This document shows, piece after piece, positions 48,468 through 57,370 of a DNA stretch of 64,000 bases; position 1 is the stretch's first letter; each line of letters begins with the position of its first letter. The notes under the pieces are model-generated. The model did not search any database. It was not told where the DNA came from and saw only the letters and a program-made list of their open reading frames with translations. Position numbers and translations under genes: made by a program. Location: positions 1-64,000 of the forward strand of contig NZ_BDCC01000013.1 in NCBI RefSeq assembly GCF_001613305.1, written 5' to 3'. Source of the stretch: Nocardia vaccinii NBRC 15922 (GTDB lineage: Bacteria > Actinomycetota > Actinomycetes > Mycobacteriales > Mycobacteriaceae).

Positions 48468-49727
48468 TTATTCCGAATTCGGATCCCGCTCCGGCAGCGG
48501 CCGCTCGACGACGACCGGACGTCCCATCGGATTGCGCACCCGGCGCTTGGCGGCCTGATAGACCAGGATCGTCTCGGCCGCAACCACATCCCAGGCGAAG
48601 TCGGCGGTGAGCCGCTCCCGCGCGGCGAATGCGCGATCCTGCGCGGCCCGGGGATCGTCCAGCACCGCGCACGCGGCCTCGACCAGGCCGGACACGTCGG
48701 CAGGTGCGAAGGACGCACCCGTGACACCGTCCACCACCAGCTCACCGAGGCCGCCCGCGGTCGAGGTGACCAGCGGTATACCCGCCGCGGCGGCCTCGAG
48801 CGCGACGATGCCGAAAGGTTCGTAGCGGCTGGGTAATACGATCGCGTCGGCGCCGTGCAACCAGCCCAGCAACTCCTCGTGATCGAGACGGCCGACGAAA
48901 TTCACCGCCCGCGCCACCCGATGCACCCGGGCACGCTCGCGCAACCATTCGAACTGGGTGCCCACACCGGCGACGGTCAGCGTCGTCCCCGGATGCGCGC
49001 GCCTGATCCGGGGCAGCGCCGCGATGGCGTCCTGCACGCCCTTCTCGTATTCCAGCCGCCCGACATACAACAGCCGCGGCGGGCCCGAGCGCGGAAGACG
49101 CGTGCGAAAAGACCAGGCCCCCACATCGATTCCGTTGCGGATCACCCGCAGCGGCACTCGCTCGGGATGGTAGAGCCGCTCCACCTCGTCCTGCATCGAG
49201 GCCGAACACGTGATGAGCGCGTCGGATTCGTTGGCCAGCCACCACTCCACCGAGTGCACCTGCCGGTTGACCCGGCCGGACACCCAGCCGCTGTGCCGCC
49301 CGGCCTCGGTGGCGTGGATGGTGGAAACCAGTGGTACGTCGAAGTATTCGGCCAGCGCGATCGCCGGATGCGCGACCAGCCAGTCGTGCGCGTGCACCAC
49401 ATCGGGAGTCCAGCCCTCGGCGATACCCGGCTTGCTCAGCGCCACGCCCGCGCGGACCATGGCATGGCCCATCGCCAGCGTCCAGGCGAGCATGTCCTCG
49501 CCGAAGTCGAACGCGGGTGGATCCTCGGCGACCGCGACGACCAGTACCCGGTCCTCGATATAGGTGTGCGTGGGATGGGTGGAGGCGTCGGTGCCCATCG
49601 GACGACGGGCCAGCACGACGACCTCGTGCCCGGCGACGGCCAATTCGGTGGCCAAGTGATGTACGTGCCGCCCCAGGCCGCCGACCACGACCGGTGGGTA
49701 TTCCCACGACACCATCAAGATCTTCAT
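48468..49727 (-). CDS. GT4 family glycosyltransferase (Rv3032-like)
   Basis: A 419-aa retaining glycosyltransferase. N-terminal MVSWEYPPVVVGGLGRHVHHLA binds the acceptor side; VHAHDWLVAHPAIALAEYF and LLYVGRLEYEKGV are typical, and the E-x7-E nucleotide-sugar motif is EPFGIVALE. Mycobacterial Rv3032 makes alpha-1,4-glucan chains for methylglucose lipopolysaccharide and glycogen. Start ATG 49727 overlaps the GH57 stop (ATGA), so glucosyl transfer and branching are coupled. Confidence 0.94.
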   Translation of the reverse strand: MKILMVSWEYPPVVVGGLGRHVHHLATELAVAGHEVVVLARRPMGTDASTHPTHTYIEDRVLVVAVAEDPPAFDFGEDMLAWTLAMGHAMVRAGVALSKPGIAEGWTPDVVHAHDWLVAHPAIALAEYFDVPLVSTIHATEAGRHSGWVSGRVNRQVHSVEWWLANESDALITCSASMQDEVERLYHPERVPLRVIRNGIDVGAWSFRTRLPRSGPPRLLYVGRLEYEKGVQDAIAALPRIRRAHPGTTLTVAGVGTQFEWLRERARVHRVARAVNFVGRLDHEELLGWLHGADAIVLPSRYEPFGIVALEAAAAGIPLVTSTAGGLGELVVDGVTGASFAPADVSGLVEAACAVLDDPRAAQDRAFAARERLTADFAWDVVAAETILVYQAAKRRVRNPMGRPVVVERPLPERDPNSE

Positions 49728-51310
49728 GCTGGTCCTCTGTGTTGGGTGTGATCGCCCGCCGAGGGGACCACGGATGCCGCAGGGCCCAGCCGCCGCGCGT
49801 CCAACGCGGGAAAGAGTCCGTCGGCCGCGTACCATCCTGCCGCCAGGTCGCGTGCCTTGGCCAGTTGTCCGCCCAGGGCCGCCGCGGCGATCTCCCGCAC
49901 CGCGTGCGCATGCCGGTGCGCGCGATCGCGGGCATATCCGGCGGCGGAATCCTTGCTGACCATGAACGCCCAATCGCTCGACACCGCCAGCACCACTTCG
50001 CGCAGCAGTTGATCGGCGACCGGATCGCGCAACTGCGCACCGCCCGCCTCCGCGCGCAGCTTGTCCAGCGTGTCCAGGGTGAAACGGACGATCTCGGCAT
50101 TCAGCTCGACCAGATCTCGCACCTGATCCCCGGCCCACACCCGCCAGTCCTTGCCCGAACCCCAGGACGAGTCCGCGAGCTGAACCGGTTCTCCCACATA
50201 ACCGCGTTCGCGGGCATCGGCCAGCGTGCCGACGTCGACCCCGGCCTCGGGCAGTGCGCGCAGCACCTGTTCGAGCCACTGCGGACCCTCGTGCCACCAG
50301 TGCCCGAACAGTTCGGTGTCGAACGCGGCCACGACCAGCGCCGGCCGGCCGATTCGGGCGGATTCGGCGATCAGGCGCTCGCGCACGGTCGCCACGAAGT
50401 CGGCCACGTCGCGGCGCACCGCCGCGGCCGCGAGATCCGGATCGTAGGGCGCCTTGTCCGGGCCCTCGACCTGCTTACCGGTGACCCGCGCGGGTTTGAG
50501 GCCGGTGGCGTGGTCGTAATGGTGGAAGTCGCGGTACGCGCCGTGCCCCGGATATCCCGATTTCGGCGACCACACGCGATAGCTCACCTGCAGATCCCGG
50601 CCGAAGGCCAGCACGTCCGAATCGCGTACCGGCCGCCCGAGGGTGGTATCGCCACGCAGGGCGGGACCGTCGACCATGAAGTGCGTCACACCCGCGGCGG
50701 CGTATTCGGCTTCCATCCCCGGGGTGAAACCGCATTCGGGAGCCCAAATGCCGGCGGGGGTGTGGCCCCAGCGGTGCCGTGCGTCCGCCAATCCCTCGGT
50801 GAGTTCGAAGGTGCGCAGCCGCCGATCCAGCAACGGCTGGAACGGATGGGCCAGCGGCCCGCCGAGCAGTTCGATCGTGCCGGCATCGATCAGCTCGCGC
50901 CACACCGGCGAACCGCCGTGCCGCCAGCGCTGCTCGAAATCGGCCAGCGCCGCCGCGGCCAGGCCGTGCTCGTGGCGGCCCAGCGCGACGTTCCCGGCCA
51001 TCGCGGCCTCGTCGGCGCGCAACCGCCAGTTGCCGAGCCAGTGATGCATTCCGGCCAGAGCGTGCGGATCGTCCAGCTGGGCGGCGAGCACCGGCGTGAT
51101 GCCCAGGCTAAGCAGATTCGAACGACCTTCGGCGGCAAGGGTTCTCAATACTCGCGCCACGGGCAGATAGGACGCGGCCCAGGACTGGTAGAGCCACTCC
51201 TCCCCCACCGGCCAGCGCCCGTGATGGGCGAGCCACGGCAGATGCGAATGCAGCACCAGGGTGAACTGTCCGGGCACGACCTGCGTCTCGGCGGCGGATG
51301 CGCCGGTCAC
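49724..51310 (-). CDS. GH57 family alpha-glucan branching enzyme (Rv3031-like)
   Basis: A 528-aa beta/alpha7-barrel enzyme. LVLHSHLPWLAHHGRWP is the family start, GIWAPECGFTPGMEAEY carries the nucleophile Glu and AAFDTELFGHWWHEGPQWL the acid Asp. A C-terminal helical domain follows (about 420-528). Homologs form alpha-1,6 branches in glucans. GTG 51310 overlaps the methyltransferase stop (GTGA), and its own stop overlaps the glycosyltransferase start. Confidence 0.93.
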   Translation of the reverse strand: MTGASAAETQVVPGQFTLVLHSHLPWLAHHGRWPVGEEWLYQSWAASYLPVARVLRTLAAEGRSNLLSLGITPVLAAQLDDPHALAGMHHWLGNWRLRADEAAMAGNVALGRHEHGLAAAALADFEQRWRHGGSPVWRELIDAGTIELLGGPLAHPFQPLLDRRLRTFELTEGLADARHRWGHTPAGIWAPECGFTPGMEAEYAAAGVTHFMVDGPALRGDTTLGRPVRDSDVLAFGRDLQVSYRVWSPKSGYPGHGAYRDFHHYDHATGLKPARVTGKQVEGPDKAPYDPDLAAAAVRRDVADFVATVRERLIAESARIGRPALVVAAFDTELFGHWWHEGPQWLEQVLRALPEAGVDVGTLADARERGYVGEPVQLADSSWGSGKDWRVWAGDQVRDLVELNAEIVRFTLDTLDKLRAEAGGAQLRDPVADQLLREVVLAVSSDWAFMVSKDSAAGYARDRAHRHAHAVREIAAAALGGQLAKARDLAAGWYAADGLFPALDARRLGPAASVVPSAGDHTQHRGPA

Positions 51311-52131
51311 GGCTTCACCGCGATCGCGACCAGATCCAGGCTCGCGTCGATGCGCGGATCCCACGCTCCGCCGAAGGCTTCCGGTCCAGCGCCCGCCGGG
51401 GCGATGTCCAGCGCGAAATCCTCGCTGCGGACCGCGGCGACGTCGGCGGCCAGGTCGGCGGGCCAGGCCTGTCCGGCGAGGGCGCGCTCGATCTGCGCGT
51501 CGATGATCGAACCGCCCCATTTACCGTCCAGCGCAACGATTTCGGGCCCGTGGTGCACACCGGCCATCACCTCGACCCGAAAACCCGCCGCCACCAACAG
51601 TTCCGCCATCTCCGCTGCGTCGAGCTCGCGGGTGTGGAAGGGGTTCAGCGGCGTATCGCGGCCGGGCGAGAAGGTGATCCGATTCGGCGTGCTGATCAGC
51701 AGCTCACCGCCGGGACGCAGCACCCGCAGACATTCGCGCAGGAACTGCCCCTGGTCCCAGAGGTGTTCGATCACCTGGAAATTCACCACGACGTCGACCG
51801 AATCGTCGTCGAGCGGGAGCTCGGCCAGGTTTCCCTGGATCATCTCCACCCGTGGGTACGCCGAACGCACGTGCTCGACCGCGCTCGCGTCGTAGTCCAG
51901 GCCGATCACCCGGGCCGCCACATCGGCGATCATGTTGGCGCCGTATCCCTCCCCGGATCCGGCCTCGAGCACCGTGCGACCGGCGCAGCGCGAAAGAAGG
52001 CGCAGATAGGCGATCTCGTGGCGGCGGAACCAGTAGTTCTCCTCCGGGACGCCCGGCACGGTCCGCTCGCCGGTCAGCGGTAACTGGTCCACCGCACTGG
52101 TTTCCACAGGGGAGAAAACGGCCTCACTCAT
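51307..52131 (-). CDS. Class I SAM-dependent methyltransferase (Rv3030-like)
   Basis: A 274-aa methyltransferase. Motif I is VLEAGSGEGYGANMIA, the acidic loop is VIGLDYDASAVEH, motif post-I is NFQVIEHLWDQGQFLRECLRVLRPGGELLISTP (in pieces). It is first in the three-gene unit with GH57 and GT4 genes and is expected to methylate sugar hydroxyls of the methylglucose polysaccharide; that is inferred from the conserved operon. ATG 52131 (MSEAVF). Confidence 0.9.
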   Translation of the reverse strand: MSEAVFSPVETSAVDQLPLTGERTVPGVPEENYWFRRHEIAYLRLLSRCAGRTVLEAGSGEGYGANMIADVAARVIGLDYDASAVEHVRSAYPRVEMIQGNLAELPLDDDSVDVVVNFQVIEHLWDQGQFLRECLRVLRPGGELLISTPNRITFSPGRDTPLNPFHTRELDAAEMAELLVAAGFRVEVMAGVHHGPEIVALDGKWGGSIIDAQIERALAGQAWPADLAADVAAVRSEDFALDIAPAGAGPEAFGGAWDPRIDASLDLVAIAVKP

Positions 52132-52199
52132 CCGACAGACGTTAGCGGTCGCCTGTATCACACCGACGCGCGGAGGTGGCGATGGAGAACATCACACCG

Positions 52200-52221
52200 T
52201 AAGTTACCCATGAGTAACTTA
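52200..52221. promoter_or_regulatory. TetR-type palindrome upstream of etfBA
   Basis: TAAGTTAC (52200-52207) and GTAACTTA (52214-52221) are perfect 8-bp inverted arms around CCATGA. It lies 103 bases upstream of etfB in the divergent promoter region shared with the methyltransferase operon. The size and shape fit a TetR dimer; no TetR gene is adjacent. Confidence 0.6.
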
Positions 52222-52324
52222 ACGTAGGGTAATCTCCCGAAACGAGCTACTTTTCCGTGGACGTACGGCCCTCGTGCGACCCCACTTTCATGTGTCCACC
52301 AGAACAGGAGGTCGACGAAGACCA

Positions 52325-53110
52325 ATGCCGAACATCGTCGTACTGATCAAGCAGGTTCCCGACACCTGGTCCGAGCGCAAGCTGACCGATGGTGACTACA
52401 CCCTCGACCGCGAGGCCGCCGACGCCATCCTGGACGAGATCAACGAGCGTGCCGTCGAAGAGGCCCTGCTGATCAAGGAAGCGCAGGGCGGCGAGGTCAC
52501 GGTCCTGGCCATGGGTCCCGAGCGTGCCACCGAAGCCATCCGCAAGGCGCTGTCCATGGGCGCCGACAAGGCGATCCACGTCAAGGACGACGCGATCCAC
52601 GGCTCCGACGCCGTGCAGACCGCGTACGTCCTGGCCGCCGCGCTGGGCCAGGTCGAGGGTGTCGAACTGGTCATCGCCGGTAACGAGGCCACCGACGGCC
52701 GCAGCGGCGCGGTGCCCGCGATCATCGCCGAGTACATCGGCATCCCGCAGCTGACGCATCTGCGCAAGCTGACCGTCGACGGCGACAAGATCACCGGCGA
52801 GCGCGAGACCGACGAGGGCGTGTTCAAGCTCGAGGCGAACCTGCCCGCCATCGTCTCGGTCACCGAGAAGATCAACGAGCCGCGCTTTCCCTCCTTCAAG
52901 GGCATCATGGCCGCGAAGAAGAAGGAAGTGCAGACCTTCACCCTGGCCGACCTCGGCGTGGATCCCGCCACCGTCGGCGTCGCCAACGCGGGTTCCGCGG
53001 TCTCCGGCGTCACCCCCAAGCCGCCGCGCACGGCGGGCGAGAAGATCGTCGACGAGGGTGAGGGCGGCAACCAGATCTCCGCCTACCTGGTCGGCCAGAA
53101 GATCATCTGA
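52325..53110 (+). CDS. etfB: Electron transfer flavoprotein subunit beta
   Basis: A 261-aa subunit that takes electrons from acyl-CoA dehydrogenases together with EtfA. It has NIVVLIKQVPDTWSERKLTDGDYTLDRE (in pieces), LDEINERAVEEAL, VTVLAMGPERATEAIRKALSMGADKAIHV, LVIAGNEATDGRSGAVPAIIAEYIG with the AMP/FAD-loop, and LPAIVSVTEKINEPRFPSF. ATG 52325 with GGAGG just upstream. etfA follows after 109 bases holding a hairpin repeat. Confidence 0.96.
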   Translation: MPNIVVLIKQVPDTWSERKLTDGDYTLDREAADAILDEINERAVEEALLIKEAQGGEVTVLAMGPERATEAIRKALSMGADKAIHVKDDAIHGSDAVQTAYVLAAALGQVEGVELVIAGNEATDGRSGAVPAIIAEYIGIPQLTHLRKLTVDGDKITGERETDEGVFKLEANLPAIVSVTEKINEPRFPSFKGIMAAKKKEVQTFTLADLGVDPATVGVANAGSAVSGVTPKPPRTAGEKIVDEGEGGNQISAYLVGQKII

Positions 53111-53132
53111 CAGCTGCGCCTTTTCGCGGCAT

Positions 53133-53190
53133 GAGCGGGGGCCTGCGTGGTGACGCTTCGCTACCGCCCCCGGCCCTGACCGCTCATGCG
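53133..53190 (+). repeat. 58-bp intergenic hairpin repeat, copy 2
   Basis: It fills most of the etfB-etfA gap: begins GAGCGGGGGCCTGCGTGGT and ends GGCCCTGACCGCTCATGCG. GAGCGG pairs with CCGCTC (with outer AT it becomes ATGAGCGG/CCGCTCAT) and GGGCC with GGCCC. Compared with the copy at 20061-20118, both partners of one stem pair have changed together. Confidence 0.75.
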
Positions 53191-53219
53191 GCCCCGAGCA
53201 ACCCCAGGAGAAGAGAACA

Positions 53220-54179
53220 ATGGCAGAAGTACTCGTGCTCGTGGAGCACGCCGACGGCGCGGTCAAGAAGGTCAGCGCCGAACTCCTCACCGCCGCCCGC
53301 GCACTGGGCACCCCGGCCGCGGTCGTGCTCGGCCCGGCCGGGACCGGTGACAAGCTCGCCGACGCGCTCGCCGCGGCCGGTGCGGAGAAGATCTACGTCG
53401 CCGAGTCCGACGACGTGGACGGCTACCTGGTCACCCCGAAGGTCGACGTGCTGGCCGGGCTGAGCGAATCGGCCGCCCCGACAGCCGTTCTGGTCGCCGC
53501 CTCCGCCGAAGGCAAGGAGGTGTCGGGTCGCCTGGCCGCCCGCATCGGTTCGGGCCTGCTCACCGACGTCATCGACGTCAAGTCCGACGGCACCGTCGTG
53601 CACTCCATCTTCGGCGGCGCGTACACCGTGGACGCCAAGGCCACCGGCGACGTGCCGGTGATCTCGGTGCGTCCGGGCGCGGTCGAGGCCACCCCGCAGG
53701 CCGGCGCCGGCGAGAAGGTATCCGTCGAGGTTCCCGCGCAGGAAGAGGGCGTCACCAAGGTGACCTCCCGCGAGCCCGTGGTCGGTGGCGACCGGCCGGA
53801 GCTCACCGAGGCCACCATCGTGGTCTCCGGTGGCCGCGGCGTCGGCAGCGAGGACAACTTCCACAAGGTCGTCGAGCCGCTGGCCGATGCGCTCGGCGCC
53901 GCGGTCGGCGCCTCGCGCGCCGCGGTCGACTCGGGTTACTACCCGGGTCAGTTCCAGGTCGGCCAGACCGGTAAGACGGTCTCTCCGCAGCTGTATGTCG
54001 CGCTGGGCATCTCCGGTGCGATCCAGCACCGCGCGGGCATGCAGACCTCGAAGACCATCGTCGCGGTCAACAAGGACGAGGAGGCTCCGATCTTCGAGAT
54101 CAGCGATTACGGCATCGTGGGCGACCTGTTCAACGTCGCTCCGCAACTGACCGAAGCGGTCAAGACCCACAAGGGCTAG
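53220..54179 (+). CDS. etfA: Electron transfer flavoprotein subunit alpha
   Basis: A 319-aa FAD-binding subunit. The C-terminal domain has [69 protein letters not shown], and [24 protein letters not shown] (read in pieces), which bind FAD. N-terminal half is the EtfB-like domain. GAGAAGAGA is before the ATG. A strong terminator follows. Confidence 0.96.
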   Translation: MAEVLVLVEHADGAVKKVSAELLTAARALGTPAAVVLGPAGTGDKLADALAAAGAEKIYVAESDDVDGYLVTPKVDVLAGLSESAAPTAVLVAASAEGKEVSGRLAARIGSGLLTDVIDVKSDGTVVHSIFGGAYTVDAKATGDVPVISVRPGAVEATPQAGAGEKVSVEVPAQEEGVTKVTSREPVVGGDRPELTEATIVVSGGRGVGSEDNFHKVVEPLADALGAAVGASRAAVDSGYYPGQFQVGQTGKTVSPQLYVALGISGAIQHRAGMQTSKTIVAVNKDEEAPIFEISDYGIVGDLFNVAPQLTEAVKTHKG

Positions 54180-54200
54180 TCCATTCGAAACTGCACTACC

Positions 54201-54239
54201 GTGGCCCCGGCTGGAAACAGCCGGGGCCACTGTTGTTTT
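54201..54239 (+). terminator. Rho-independent terminator after etfA
   Basis: GTGGCCCCGGCTG and CAGCCGGGGCCAC form a perfect 13-bp stem with a GAAA loop, followed by TGTTGTTTT. Confidence 0.92.
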
Positions 54240-54504
54240 CGATCACAAGAGTTTGTAACGGTTCGGTCGCTGTCATCACGAATTGCTGCTAATGTTGGCC
54301 GTCGTCGGGTTACAGGAGTGGTCGGTCCTGCTCCGGCGGTGCCGTCGCGAGATCGCCTGTCCCGGCGGCATTTCGAGCTTTCGATGGGCAGGCCTTCGCC
54401 TGTCCTGTTCCAGAAGTTGACAGGCATGAATCCGGTCGCGGGCAAGACGCGACCGACGAGCTGAGGAAGGCGAGGCGGCCGGGCACCCGGCAAGAGGAAA
54501 CCTG

Positions 54505-55998
54505 ATGAATCAATCTACTGCCGTGACGATTTCGTGGATCCTCGCCGTGGTGCTCCTCCTGGCCGTCTGCGCGGCGGTCTACGCGGTCTACTACGCGGCT
54601 CAGCAGCGCATGCGCGCTGAGACCGTCGCCCGCGAGGTCACCTCGCGCGAGGACGAGCTCGAGTATTTCGTCACCACGACGATGCCCTTCGCGGTCGAGT
54701 CCACGCGACATTCGGACAGCCAGGTGGAACTGCCCACCGGCAACGAGCGCTTCCCCAGGCTGCTACGCGGCCTGGCCGAGCGCTACATCTCGGATCTGCA
54801 CATGGTGCAGGCCGAGACCCGTGATCGGACCCGCCATGAGGCGGAATTCGAAGCGCAACAAGCTATTTCGCAGGCCGAGAGCGCCGTGCGGTCCGAGATC
54901 GAGGCCGCCCACGCGGAGGCGGACAAGGTCCGCAACGACGTGCAGGCCGGCGCGCACGAGGCCACCAGCGCCGCGGTGCGCTCGTTCGGCACGTCGGTGG
55001 TGAGCCTGGGCGCCGACGTCGGCCAGGTGGTCAGCGACGCGTTGCGCCGCCACCGCGGTGACGAGGTCTACGAGACGCTCTCCCGGATCGACCACAACGT
55101 TCAGCAGATGATCCGTCAGGCGCAGTCCTACGTCATCGTCTGTGGTGGTCTGCCCGGACGCCGCTGGCCCCAGCAGTCGCTGACCGACATCGTCGGCGGC
55201 GCCATCGGCCGCGTTCGTGACTACACCCGTGTCCGGCCCGGACAGCTCGATCGGGTCGTGATCAGCCGCGCGGTCGAGCCGCTGGTGCACACCCTGGCGA
55301 CGCTGCTGGACAACGCGTTGCGCTACTCCCCCCCGACCTCCTTCGTGGATGTCAGCTTCCAGGAAGGCCACCACGGCGTCACCGTCATCATCGATGACGC
55401 TGGTGTGCGGATGAACGCCGAGCAGATGGAGGAGGCGCGGCAGATCCTGGCCGGAGAACGCGCCGTGGACATCCACCAGCTCGGCCCCGCGCCGCGAGTC
55501 GGCCTGCCCGGTATCGCCGCCCTGGCCCGACGCTACGGCTTCAGCGTCTACGTCGACGGCCCCAACGCGTACGGGGGTATGCGCGCCATGGTATTCGTTC
55601 CCGAAACCCTGCTGACCGAACGCAAGACCACCGAGCAGTCCGCCGCTGATCCGGCGGTACCGGCGGTCTCCGCACCCGCTCCCGTGGAACCTGTTGCGGT
55701 GCAACCGAACCCGCAGATACCCGCACCCGCCCCGATCCGGGAGCCGGAGCCGGTGTCAATCCAGGAGCCGGAACCCGTCACCACCTCGACCGTGCACGAG
55801 ATCACCCCGGGCGGACTGCCGCGCCGCCGCCGCCGGACCGTTTCGGTCTCCAGCGTGGCGCGACTGGCCAGCGCCGAGGACGGCACTGTCTCCGAAACCA
55901 CCGCGCTGCCCCGCCCCGAGATCGCGACCGCGTGGCACAGCGGTTCCCAGAGCGGCCGCGCCGCATTCGACGAACACAGCGAAGGGATGACATCCTGA
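54505..55998 (+). CDS. Conservon sensor-like histidine kinase ATPase (CvnA)
   Basis: A 497-aa protein with one N-terminal membrane helix (ISWILAVVLLLAVCAAVYAVYYAA), a long helical/coiled-coil region (about 40-200), and an HATPase domain with N-box LLDNALRYSPP and G-type motifs VIIDDAGVRM and VGLPGIAALARRYG. No phosphoacceptor His domain of standard kinases is evident. The Pro-rich tail ends in charged residues. It heads a four-gene unit typical of Streptomyces conservons, thought to act like a eukaryotic receptor-coupled G-protein complex. Stop overlaps the next start (TGATG). Confidence 0.9.
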   Translation: MNQSTAVTISWILAVVLLLAVCAAVYAVYYAAQQRMRAETVAREVTSREDELEYFVTTTMPFAVESTRHSDSQVELPTGNERFPRLLRGLAERYISDLHMVQAETRDRTRHEAEFEAQQAISQAESAVRSEIEAAHAEADKVRNDVQAGAHEATSAAVRSFGTSVVSLGADVGQVVSDALRRHRGDEVYETLSRIDHNVQQMIRQAQSYVIVCGGLPGRRWPQQSLTDIVGGAIGRVRDYTRVRPGQLDRVVISRAVEPLVHTLATLLDNALRYSPPTSFVDVSFQEGHHGVTVIIDDAGVRMNAEQMEEARQILAGERAVDIHQLGPAPRVGLPGIAALARRYGFSVYVDGPNAYGGMRAMVFVPETLLTERKTTEQSAADPAVPAVSAPAPVEPVAVQPNPQIPAPAPIREPEPVSIQEPEPVTTSTVHEITPGGLPRRRRRTVSVSSVARLASAEDGTVSETTALPRPEIATAWHSGSQSGRAAFDEHSEGMTS

Positions 55999-56405
55999 TG
56001 GGCACACCCGGTACAGCCGTCACCGACGGCAACAAACTGGCCTGGATGCTCGACGATCTGCACGTTCCCGGCGTTCGCTTCGCCGTCCTGCTTTCCGAAG
56101 ACGGTCTGCGTATCGCCCATGTCGGCGCCATCGGTCTCGACGACGCCGAACGCTTCGCCGCCGCTTCCTCCGGGCTGCGTTCACTGGGCAAGGCCCTGGG
56201 CGAATTCTGCGGTACCGCGAACGCGGTGCGGCAGAACATGACCGAGTACGACGACGGGATGATCTTCATCACGGCAGCCGGCGAGGGCGCACTGATCGGC
56301 GTGTCGACAACCAGCGAGGTCGATGTCAGCATGGTCGCCCACAGGATGAACGAACTCGCCGGTCGGGTCGGCCGGGAGCTCGGTAGCCTTCCGCGCCAGC
56401 ACTAG
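55998..56405 (+). CDS. Roadblock/LC7 domain protein (CvnB)
   Basis: A 135-aa protein with a single roadblock/LC7 fold: LAWMLDDLHVPGVRFAVLLSEDGLRIAHVG, then DDGMIFITAAGEGALIGVSTTSEVDVSMV (read in pieces). Such proteins act as activators (GAP-like) for small GTPases such as CvnD. It overlaps cvnA by one base and precedes the DUF742 gene by 11 bases. Confidence 0.93.
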   Translation: MGTPGTAVTDGNKLAWMLDDLHVPGVRFAVLLSEDGLRIAHVGAIGLDDAERFAAASSGLRSLGKALGEFCGTANAVRQNMTEYDDGMIFITAAGEGALIGVSTTSEVDVSMVAHRMNELAGRVGRELGSLPRQH

Positions 56406-56416
56406 CGGCCGGTGAC

Positions 56417-56767
56417 ATGAGTAACCACCGGCGCGACCCGGATCTGGTGCGTTCGTATGTCCGTACAGGCGGTCGTCTACGTCCCAGTCGTGAACTCGAC
56501 CTGGTGACCCTCGTTGTGGCAGCTCAGGATCCAGCGCCGGGCGCGAGCCCGGATGCGCTGCGGGTCCTGGGGGTGTGCAGTCGGCGGCGCGTACTCTCGC
56601 TCGCCGAGATCGCCGCCTATTTGGATCTGCCACCCTCGGTGGTCAAGATCCTCGCATCCGACCTGCTGGACAGCGGCCACCTGGCCACACCGGCCCCGGC
56701 GAAATCCGTGCCGGAGCTTGCTTTGCTCGAGGAGGTACTCAATGGGCTCCGCGCTCTCGCCGTCTGA
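56417..56767 (+). CDS. DUF742 protein (CvnC)
   Basis: A 116-aa protein with a winged-helix-like DUF742 fold: VRSYVRTGGRLRPSRELDLVTLV at the start and CSRRRVLSLAEIAAYLDLPPSVVKILASDLLDSGHL, then a C-terminal ELALLEEVLNGLRAL. It is the usual third conservon component. Its last 26 bases overlap the start of the GTPase gene. Confidence 0.92.
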   Translation: MSNHRRDPDLVRSYVRTGGRLRPSRELDLVTLVVAAQDPAPGASPDALRVLGVCSRRRVLSLAEIAAYLDLPPSVVKILASDLLDSGHLATPAPAKSVPELALLEEVLNGLRALAV

Positions 56768-57362
56768 GTCTGCGGTTCCCGACCGCACCGTCGACTATGT
56801 GCCCGAGACCGTGACCCGGTCGGTGAAGCTACTGGTCGCCGGTAACTTCGGCGTCGGCAAGACCACGTTCGTGGGCAGCGTGTCCGAGATCCGGCCGCTG
56901 CGCACCGAGGAGACCATCACCGAGGCCAGCGTCGGCATCGACGATATGGCCGGTCTCCCCGGCAAGGTAACCACCACCGTGGCAATGGATTTCGGCCGCA
57001 TCACGTTGAATCCCCAACTGGCGCTGTATCTTTTCGGCACGCCGGGGCAGCGGCGGTTCATCCCATTGTGGGAGGAGCTGTCCCGCGGCGCGCTGGGCGC
57101 GCTGGTCCTGGTCGACACCCGGCGAATCGACAAGGCCGACGAGGTGCTCGCGGTGCTCGAGGAGCGCGGCGTGCCGTATTCGGTGGCGGTCAACGAGTTC
57201 GAGGGATCGCAGCGTTATCCGCTCAGCGAGATCCGCGACGCCCTGGACCTCGAGCCCAACACCCCGCTGACCGCCCTGGACGCCCGCGACCGCGGCACCT
57301 GCCTGCGTTCGCTGATCACCCTGGTCGAACATCTCTTCCACCGCGTGGAGACCCGCGGCTGA
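56742..57362 (+). CDS. Conservon GTP-binding protein (CvnD)
   Basis: A 206-aa Ras-like small GTPase. Walker A is VAGNFGVGKTTFVGSV, switch I TEASVGIDD, G3-like FGTPGQRRF (where classical GTPases have DxxGQ) and specificity loop VAVNEFEG (NKxD-like changed to NEFE). These are the standard conservon variations. GGAGG stands before the ATG at 56742. Its partner roadblock protein is in the same operon. Confidence 0.93.
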   Translation: MGSALSPSESAVPDRTVDYVPETVTRSVKLLVAGNFGVGKTTFVGSVSEIRPLRTEETITEASVGIDDMAGLPGKVTTTVAMDFGRITLNPQLALYLFGTPGQRRFIPLWEELSRGALGALVLVDTRRIDKADEVLAVLEERGVPYSVAVNEFEGSQRYPLSEIRDALDLEPNTPLTALDARDRGTCLRSLITLVEHLFHRVETRG

Positions 57363-57370
57363 AATCCGCC

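Noticed and set aside
54388..54408. Small hairpin GGGCAGGC-CTTC-GCCTGTCC upstream of the conservon
   Set aside because: Seven to eight pairs with a mismatch, no U tract and no clear context; could be chance in GC-rich DNA.
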